64,000 nt of DNA from Aphrocallistes beatrix. Its lineage: Eukaryota > Porifera > Hexactinellida > Sceptrulophora > Aphrocallistidae. Every line of letters starts with the position of its first letter. Positions within the stretch are counted from its first letter, which is position 1. The notes under the pieces were generated by a model that saw only the letters and a list, made by a program, of their open reading frames with translations, did no database searches and was not told where the DNA came from. Location of the stretch: NCBI GenBank assembly GCA_963281255.1, contig OY725490.1, forward strand, positions 1,426,001 through 1,490,000. The letters run 5' to 3'. Made by a program: the position numbers and the translations under genes. Positions 57,474-64,000 of this stretch are shown piece after piece.

Positions 57474-57823
57474 TGGCTTCAAGATTCCCTGAGAGTGAGC
57501 CTACACTCCATTCCAATCCATTTTCAAAAGCAGAACTCCTCATCAAATCCACCTTCAACTCCCTGATACAGAAACTGGAGAGAGGAGGGACCAGCTGTTG
57601 GTAGAGCTGCATGAGATGAGTGCTGAATACTTCAGCAAAGAGATGAGACAGAAACATATCAAGGATCTGGATCAGCTGATTGGAAGAATTGGAGAGAAGA
57701 TTATGGAACAAAATGTAATTGTCGACTTGCAAGAAGATTATATCCATAAGTCAAAAAAGGAAAAGAGAATTCCAACAGCCAACTCCTATCCCTCTCCCCA
57801 CTTCGATGCATCTCTTACAAGGT
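57474..57823 (+). pseudogene. Coiled-coil N-terminal exon, broken
   Basis: ATG at 57474 opens MASRFPESEPTLHSNPF and runs to a stop at 57601. The continuation lies in another frame from about 57590 (DQLLVELHEMSAEY, then HIKDLDQLIGRIGEKIMEQN) and ends at a donor-like AAG-GTAAAA at 57824. One frameshift in the short purine run gagaggaggg separates the two. The style (R-x-x-LL-x-EL ... I-x-DLDQL) resembles the N-terminal coiled coil of the NHL proteins at 12.8 and 17.6 kb. Fossil LTR sequence follows directly, so downstream exons are lost. A sequencing error in the run is possible. Confidence 0.6.
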
Positions 57824-57849
57824 AAAAAATAATAAATTGTTTGTAGCTG

Positions 57850-58760
57850 ATAATAGTGTTTGGCTTTCCCAATATAGTTCCTTGTACATTTTATTCGGTT
57901 TGCGTTCTCTCTGTGGGTATCTCCTTTCCATCTACCCTGTAACGTCCTCTGTTAACTTCTATCTGAACGTCTCGGCTATCAATGTCCTATCTCTCCCTTT
58001 CATTGAGTCCATTTTCCTGGACTCTAGCCCCACATCCTCATCCAATCCTACCCTGTGTATATTGGATAGGGAGGACATATTATCTCCAGGGAGATAAGGT
58101 TTGCACCTGTTTAGATGGGCCCACTTGGAGCCTCTGCCCTTTTTAACTTTGACTCCACGTCGTCGTAGAACCTTGAAAGGTCCTTCGAACTTAGAGCCCA
58201 GTCCGTCCCCCCTTGCCTCCTTCTTTACGGAAATATCGTCTCTTTCTCTAAAATTCGCGGGTTTCTTATTCCTAGCATACTGGACTTTAGCTCTTTCTTG
58301 GCTCTCTCCATCATTTTGTTGAGTAACCCAGTGGTTCTCAACCTGGGGTCCATGGACCCCTTAGTAGTCCACAGAAGATATCAGGGGTCCACAGGATTCG
58401 AAATTTTGCATTGCGGTTAATAGGAGGAAGTCCACAGAATATAGGAAAATTGCAATAGGGGTTCACAGCCAAAAAAGGTTGAAAACCGCTGCGCTAACCG
58501 ATACAGCTCACACCTTTTCTCTTGGAGATTGTGCCAATATCCTTCCGGTGGTTCTATACGCCCTCAGCTCCTTCTCCAAGAGGCGTCAATCGCTGACATT
58601 GGCTGTCTGCAGAAGCAGAACATTTGCGGAGAGTTTCGTCGCTTCATTCTTTACATTATTGCGATAGAATGTGATTTCTGGAATAAGATCAGTGTTTCCC
58701 GCTGAATTGGCCGATCTCTCTCCTCTGGAATTCTTCATATTAACTGTGTTGGATGGTTTG
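57850..58760 (-). mobile_element. Fossil LTR retrotransposon fragment (Ty3/gypsy-like)
   Basis: On minus, sequence around 58600-58550 and 58300-58080 resembles the end of a Ty3/gypsy integrase: a RAYRTT-like phrase, then a (G)PFKVLRRRG and HLNRCKPYLPGD-type tail. No LTRs, capsid or reverse transcriptase were recognised. It is broken and partial. A hAT MITE (58329-58491) is inserted into it, so it predates that insertion. Likely old. Confidence 0.5.
58329..58491 (+). mobile_element. hAT-type MITE 'cagtggttctcaacctgggg', copy 2
   Basis: cagtggttctcaacctgggg at the left and ggttgaaaaccgctg at the right, flanked by gagtaacc / cgctaacc (6 of 8 match). Homologous to 23037-23200. Confidence 0.8.
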
Positions 58761-59142
58761 GACTTTGCAAAGAAGCTAAGTCAAAACAAAACACATTTCA
58801 TGTAAAATAATATGAAAAGTGTTCAATCTGTTAATTAACATTGTTCTAATAATCAAGATGCGGGATATCGGGCAGAGGGAAAGGAATTAAGTTGAAATTA
58901 AATGAAAGTACAATCTCAGTCATAGTGGAGCATTGTAATATAAAGTATACAAGCGCGCTTCGCTTGCTTGCTCTGCGCGGCTGGCGGACACTTTGTACCC
59001 GCCGGAGGCGCCCTGTGGGTGCCTGGGATTACACTGATTAATTGTAAGGGAGATTAGTGGAGCCATAGCCAAAAGACTCCCACATGCCAAAAATCAGCTT
59101 TCTGCACCTGGCAGTTTCTTCAATCAATTCGTTACATATATA

Positions 59143-59333
59143 CAGTATAACTCGGTTAGTACGTACTCGGGATAAGACGTACTTCGGCTTAGTACGTACT
59201 CATTTCTCGGAACCAATATTCATTTATTATATAGATTCCTATGTAGTAGTAATATCAACTCGGTTAGTACGTATTTACGGATAGTACGTACTTTTTCCCG
59301 CTTCCCGGAGGGGTACGTACTAACCGAGTTCTA

Positions 59334-59336
<3 letters not shown>
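59143..59336. mobile_element. Pogo-like MITE 'cagtataactcggttagtac'
   Basis: TA-flanked ends cagtataactcggttagtac and gtactaaccgagttctactg. Internal ggttagtacgta repeats. Confidence 0.8.

Positions 59337-59396
<60 letters not shown>
59337..59396. repeat. (TA)n microsatellite
   Basis: About 29 TA units directly after the MITE at 59143-59336. Confidence 0.95.
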
Positions 59397-59399
<3 letters not shown>

Positions 59400-59425
59400 A
59401 TTAATCGAGTTTTAATAGTAAGGAT

Positions 59426-60429
59426 TTATAATCCCCTGCCGCTTTCTATGCAAAACAAATTATCCACTCCTACTCTATCAACCTCTTCTCTATATTGGGA
59501 ATGGGCTGTTGAATTGGGAATTTGTTTTTCTACATTTTTGTATATTATTGTTATATTTCTTTGTAAGGAATGTGAATTTTATATTCTATTAAATATTGGC
59601 AATATGATGAGCTTGATAATTAGAATCGCAGTTACAATTTGCATGATATCTAATTTTACACTATTTCGCTATCCACACAGCACAAAGCTGTGATGTAAGT
59701 GTAGTATATCAACAAGAACTAAAGGAAAAGATATTACAAGTGTAGCTGCTCATAATTCAGTAACGATTGCAACTAAAGATTGTTATGGCTGCATCATGAT
59801 GATTCAATCTATAGTAGATATTGGATATAGTGATAATTCTTTTGGGTTTGAGGTGCCCCAGTCGATCACATTCCATACTACTAATTTTATTGGATACTAT
59901 AGTGATTATTTGACCCAAAATTTCCTGTCCCCAGCACTATCACTATATCCAATATCTACTTGTTAAAACCTATTGTAGAATTTCCAAATAGTTAAAACAC
60001 GTTATATTTGGAATAGACTTTGTGTACATCATCAAGAATAGTATCTAAGACAGAAATCACAAAATCCTAACAACAAAGAACTAAAATAGTAATACTATTA
60101 TTTGTGTGGTTATTAATTAATTGTAGTCAGTTTACAAAGCGCAGAATGCAACGTAATAAATACATAGAAGCTAATCATATTTATAAACAGTATGCAGGTT
60201 TCCTCCTGTCGATTGCGATCTACCAGCAACACAGCAATAATTTTGCATATAATTAGTACTAAATAGGTCTATCCTTTGAAGCAAATCCATTCAAACTATG
60301 ACAGCTCGAGTATCGCATATCTGATTCGAATTCGCAATACGTATATATACATCCGAATGACTCAATTGAATGAAGTGAGATGAGTGAAGACATAAGATAT
60401 AGAATGTCCATGAGCAGAACAAGTTACTA
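59426..60429. other. Intergenic stretch, no gene seen
   Basis: 59815-59960 shares attggatatagtgataattc / actatatccaatatctact phrases with 35560-35620 and 50120-50380 (a small inverted-repeat element). An 81-residue frame at 59448-59693 is hydrophobic but has no recognisable feature. Confidence 0.45.
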
Positions 60430-60752
60430 CAGTACACCCTCGGTAATCTGAACCCTCGCTAATCCAAACACTTCATTCTTAAAATCCGAACACCCAAAAT
60501 ATAATTTTATTCGCCTCTATGCTTTGAATAAACGTTTATAAACTTATTAGAAATCTATCAATAAGATTGAGAAACCTCGTTAAAATAAGCAATCATTGCG
60601 AAATAATATCCTTAATATTCTAACAATACAAATTTATTATAATTAATGCCCTATTCAATTAGTGTTATTTCACGAATCGGAACAAATTCACTAATCCGAA
60701 CGATTTTTTCGAACATTGGAACAGTGCTGTTCGGATTAGCGAGGGTGTACTG
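60430..60752. mobile_element. Pogo-like MITE 'cagtacaccctcggtaatc'
   Basis: TA-flanked ends cagtacaccctcggtaatc and gattagcgagggtgtactg. Internal copies of aatccgaac. Confidence 0.8.
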
Positions 60753-60996
60753 TATACGATTTCAATCCGAAACCTCGCTACAATATTGTGCTAATAACTT
60801 ATTTAAAACTCGACACCATCAGATGTAGCCAAGTTGCAACAGGAATTCTTTATTGCTACAAACCAAGAAACAGTTCGGAATTTTTATACACACACACCAC
60901 ATATCCCAGTCAATTATATAACACAGCACAGAAAGTTTCAAATTTAAGGTTTAATGTAGGTTCATTCAATACTATGTACATGTATATACAAAGAGT

Positions 60997-62169
60997 TTAT
61001 ACAGTCCAGTCCAGATCAAAGTGAGAGTAGATCTTGATTGGGTGATGAGCGGGAAACAAGTAGCATAAGGTACGCGTGGTTTCAATGTATTGGCTGTCAA
61101 CTAGGAAGGATTGTTGAACCCAATCTACATTCTGAAACTGTGTGGGGAGTTCTGCAACCAATTGATGACAGTATGTCATTTTGTCTTCAGAGAAGCCAGT
61201 CATGTCTTTTGGATAAGAACGATGAAGAGGATTTCCGACAAAAATTGGTGTGTACATCACCGCATGGCCACGATAAAGCAACTCTACCTTCATAACGAGC
61301 AATGAATTACTCGCCCACCAGTCTACATTATCTCTCACTGGATTGTACGGGAGGAGATGATCGAGTACGTCTCGGTGGAATGCATTAAAACAGGGGTCAA
61401 AGAATGCTATAGTGAGGTATAACGGAGATATTGAGGAAGAATGATTGGAATGAACGTTATTATGACATGAGTTATCTATAAAGTCCATTATATTCCTAGC
61501 TGTGTGATGGAAATAGTAATTTCCCACACCAATGGCTGGCTCATACTCCAGAAGGAACTGTTCGAAAGCACGCAGTGGGGGTATCGATCGATTTTTCGCG
61601 AGTGACCCAAAAGTTTGGTCATATTCTAAATAAATATCATCGTCAATGAAAAAGTAGTATAAATAGTCAACTGACCTGCTTTTAGCAGTTCTGTATAACA
61701 GGTTTCTGCCTTTCGTCCAAGTATTCTCGCTTGGATCGAATATATATTGCACATGATGCAGGTGGTTAACACTAGTGCACTCGAACTGGTAGCTGTACAC
61801 TATGACGTCACAGTCACATGTATCGGAACTCCCAATGTAATCTTCTCCTTGCAGGAGTTCAGGCAGACAGTTTGGTGCTTGGACAAGGTAGATGAATGTT
61901 TTAGGCGGAATCCTTACTGGATTCGTCTCATTTGTTTTGTTTGAATTAATTTCAATGTTTGGATCGTTTTGGTCTTCATTCGCAATTGTGAGAGTGGTTG
62001 TACCTTCTCCGTTAAAATCTTTTTGAATAATTAGGATATTTTCAATGCGATTGTGCTCTTCAGCATTTTGAGTACTAACAATGAAGTATATGACTGACAT
62101 GAAAGTAACTAATAGCACTAAACACAATACCAACTTAGCTTCACGATGCATATTGTTAGAAATACACAA
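60997..62169 (-). CDS. Type II membrane glycosyltransferase-like protein (390 aa)
   Basis: Single-exon frame, ATG at 62169 (a second Met at residue 7 is also possible). A short cytoplasmic N-terminus is followed by one hydrophobic signal-anchor (about 12-31, KLVLCLVLLVTFMSVIYFIV), a polar stem to about 88 with N-glycosylation sites (NKT, NET), and a lumenal domain. In that domain WTKGRNLLYRTA (151-162) precedes YYFFIDDDIYLEY, an Asp-rich DXD-type motif at 176-178 as used by GT-A enzymes to bind a nucleotide sugar through a metal ion. A later DNVDWWASNS segment (280-289) and paired cysteines fit a Golgi lumenal enzyme. I cannot name the GT family or the acceptor. Complete, with no frameshift. 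Confidence 0.75.
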   Translation of the reverse strand: MCISNNMHREAKLVLCLVLLVTFMSVIYFIVSTQNAEEHNRIENILIIQKDFNGEGTTTLTIANEDQNDPNIEINSNKTNETNPVRIPPKTFIYLVQAPNCLPELLQGEDYIGSSDTCDCDVIVYSYQFECTSVNHLHHVQYIFDPSENTWTKGRNLLYRTAKSRSVDYLYYFFIDDDIYLEYDQTFGSLAKNRSIPPLRAFEQFLLEYEPAIGVGNYYFHHTARNIMDFIDNSCHNNVHSNHSSSISPLYLTIAFFDPCFNAFHRDVLDHLLPYNPVRDNVDWWASNSLLVMKVELLYRGHAVMYTPIFVGNPLHRSYPKDMTGFSEDKMTYCHQLVAELPTQFQNVDWVQQSFLVDSQYIETTRTLCYLFPAHHPIKIYSHFDLDWTV

Positions 62170-62365
62170 TACAATCAGTTCAAATTAAGATAGAATTAGC
62201 ATCCACCATTATATGCTGCCTATTTGCAAGATGAAGAATGCCTATGTATAAATTAGTAGAGTCAATGTATGCATAAATTATGTATTACATTACTCAAGCA
62301 ATGGTATTCAACCACCCACTAAAACTCCAATAGTTTTAAAGTAGATCTATTCTAAAGGAATGTGC

Positions 62366-63376
62366 AGGGGCCTCATTCACTAAAGTTCTTAGAATTCTTC
62401 TTAATTTAATTCTAAGTGCAATTCTAAGAATATTTCTTAGAATTGCTTTGAAATTCTTAGAATTCATAAATAATTCTTAAACTTGAAATTCTTTACGGAT
62501 TCTAAGAATTATTCTTAGAATTTGATCAATTCTTAGAATAATTCTTAGAATCGCATTTTTTCTTAGAATTCTTATAGAATACTATCTTAGAAATTTTCTT
62601 GAAACATTAATTAAAGTTGATGCTAATATTATAAAATCCTTTACAAATTTCAACATTGGTGAGAGCTGAAGGGCGTAGATGTTACGACGTTGCACCTAAC
62701 CATTTCATAAAGTAAAGCCAATGTTTTTTTACTGAAACTAACGGTATCCAACAACGTAAACTATACCTTAAGAGACACACATTCTATTCATCATTAATTA
62801 GCTAATATTAAAAAAATCGAACTTCAACGATTTAGAATGACGTTAAGTCAACCTCCTACCTCACTTAAAAATTCTCTTAGAATTCGTATGCATTCTAAGA
62901 ATTTTTCTTAGAATTCAAGGATTTTCTAAGAATTTGACTTTAGAACTATAGTGAATACCACTTAAAATAATTCTAAGAATAATTCTTAGTTTTAAGAAAA
63001 ATTCTAAGAATTCGCTAAATTCTAAGAAAAATTCTAAGAATTCACTAAATTCTAAGAAAAATTCTAAGAATTTGACTTTAGAACTTTAGTGAATACCACT
63101 TAAAATAATTCTAAGAATAATTCTTAGATTTAAGAAAAATTCTAAGAATTCGCTAAATTCTAAGAAAAATTCTAAGAATTCACTAAATTCTAAGAAAAAT
63201 TCTAAGAATTTGACTTTAGAACTTTAGTGAATACCACTTAAAATAATTCTAAGAATAATTCTTAGATTTAAGAAAAATTCTAAGAATTCGCTAAATTCTA
63301 AGAAAAATTCTAAGAATTCGCTAGATTCTAAGAAAAATTCTAAGAATTTCAGTTTAGAACTTTAGTGAATGGCCTG
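62366..63376. mobile_element. Large MITE built from 'ttctaagaattcttagaa' palindromes
   Basis: Left end ggggcctcattcactaaagt and right end actttagtgaatggcc are inverted. The interior has dozens of aattcttagaa / ttctaagaatt copies and three tandem units of about 138 bp (starting tttgactttagaact near 62934, 63072 and 63208). A non-repetitive patch at 62600-62860 has no gene. Fragment at 44107. Confidence 0.75.
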
Positions 63377-64000
63377 TACTCAAACTGTAAGCAATATTCT
63401 ACTTTGAAAATCAAATAATATTATTATTATTATAATATACATTTATATAGCGCAGGTTCCATTTTAATATGTTCACTGCACTAGACTCATTTAAGAAACT
63501 TTCTGCATGAATACTTATTTTAACGTAGAAATTTAACCAATGGACGATACATTCGCATATTATAGGAATTATTTAAGCTTTTATTAGAGCCGAAAATATA
63601 ATTAGTATTAGCATCAGGCAGAGAATGGTTCCTCTCACATGTGGAAATATTATACAGAGAATTCTTGCTGGCATAACTTCAATATTTGATCTAATAATCT
63701 TTGGTTAGAAGTACTAAGTCGTACCCTTGTTCGTGTGCAGATTTAAAATATAACCATTCTTTCCCTATGAGCTGCACTGACATTTTAGTATATTATGCAT
63801 GGATCGAATTACTTTATAATAGTTTAACTTAAAAATGAGTAATTCGGATGTGTAGTTTACGAATTAAGAATGGAATATTTATTACAGTTTGAGTATATAT
63901 TCCTTTATGAATAGATTCACTTTAATACTATTTGTATGGAGTTTTAGTGGTGCCGAATATCTTTGATTGGGTGATGTATTACGTAAATTAATCAATAAAA
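63377..64000. other. Right edge, nothing recognised
   Basis: AT-rich sequence with a tattattattat run at 63418-63430 followed by catttatatagcgcaggttcc. No gene or clear repeat. Confidence 0.5.

Larger units (their letters stand above)
58949..59425 (+). mobile_element. HE family element with nested MITE and (TA)n
   Basis: Starts acaagcgcgcttcgcttgc and ends cgagttttaatagtaaggat, as at 1419-1951. A pogo-like MITE and a TA run occupy the microsatellite position near the tail. Confidence 0.7.

Noticed and set aside
57448-57747. 99-residue minus-strand frame
   Set aside because: Antisense to the coiled-coil exon relic, which has the better coding signals.

Overview
This is eukaryotic, AT-rich animal DNA. 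Genes have short GT-AG introns, the intergenic and intronic DNA is packed with DNA-transposon relics and MITEs, and the protein families present are metazoan: Ig and fibronectin III (FN3) receptors with tyrosine signalling tails, coiled-coil/NHL propeller proteins and MEK-type kinase exons. The style of these proteins suggests a sponge, probably a demosponge. That is inference; no marker gene proves it.

Layout. 0.9-9.2 kb: receptor gene R1 on the minus strand (11 exons). 10.9-22 kb: a mosaic of segmental duplications holding two nearly identical single-exon NHL genes, each facing a broken MEK-like kinase fragment, plus a small zinc-ribbon gene at 22.1-22.5 kb. 23.3-28.1 kb: receptor gene R2 (8 exons). 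29.5-37.8 kb: receptor gene R3 (12 exons). 38.7-42.9 kb: a 41-bp satellite array. 43-46.6 kb: a broken partial duplicate of R3, interrupted by tRNA-like repeats and a 69-bp minisatellite. 48.1-52.8 kb: receptor gene R4 (7 exons). 53-60 kb: transposon relics, a broken coiled-coil gene and a fossil LTR-retrotransposon fragment. 61.0-62.2 kb: a single-exon type II glycosyltransferase-like gene. 62.4-64 kb: a large AT-rich self-complementary element, then nothing recognised.

The centrepiece is R1-R4. Splicing was read by eye and every junction keeps frame, giving 500, 704, 615 and 439 residues. All are signal peptide, Ig-like domain(s), FN3 domains, Ser/Thr/Pro stalk, membrane helix, cytoplasmic tail, and most introns are phase 1. 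The tails differ: R1 ends in a canonically spaced ITAM-like pair (YSNI-x7-YASL) and has an ITIM-like LKYSEI; R2 has six tandem 14-residue repeats each with YVPM, a PI3K p85 SH2-type motif; R3 has a long tail made of repeated exons with LNYVDI and YVEM; R4 has only about 15 tail residues. R1 and R3 share a nearly identical second FN3 exon, while R3 and R4 share the Ig exon, so the genes are mosaics. This looks like a small multigene family of immune- or allorecognition-type receptors with diversified signalling outputs. Function is inference; gene structure and motifs are read directly.
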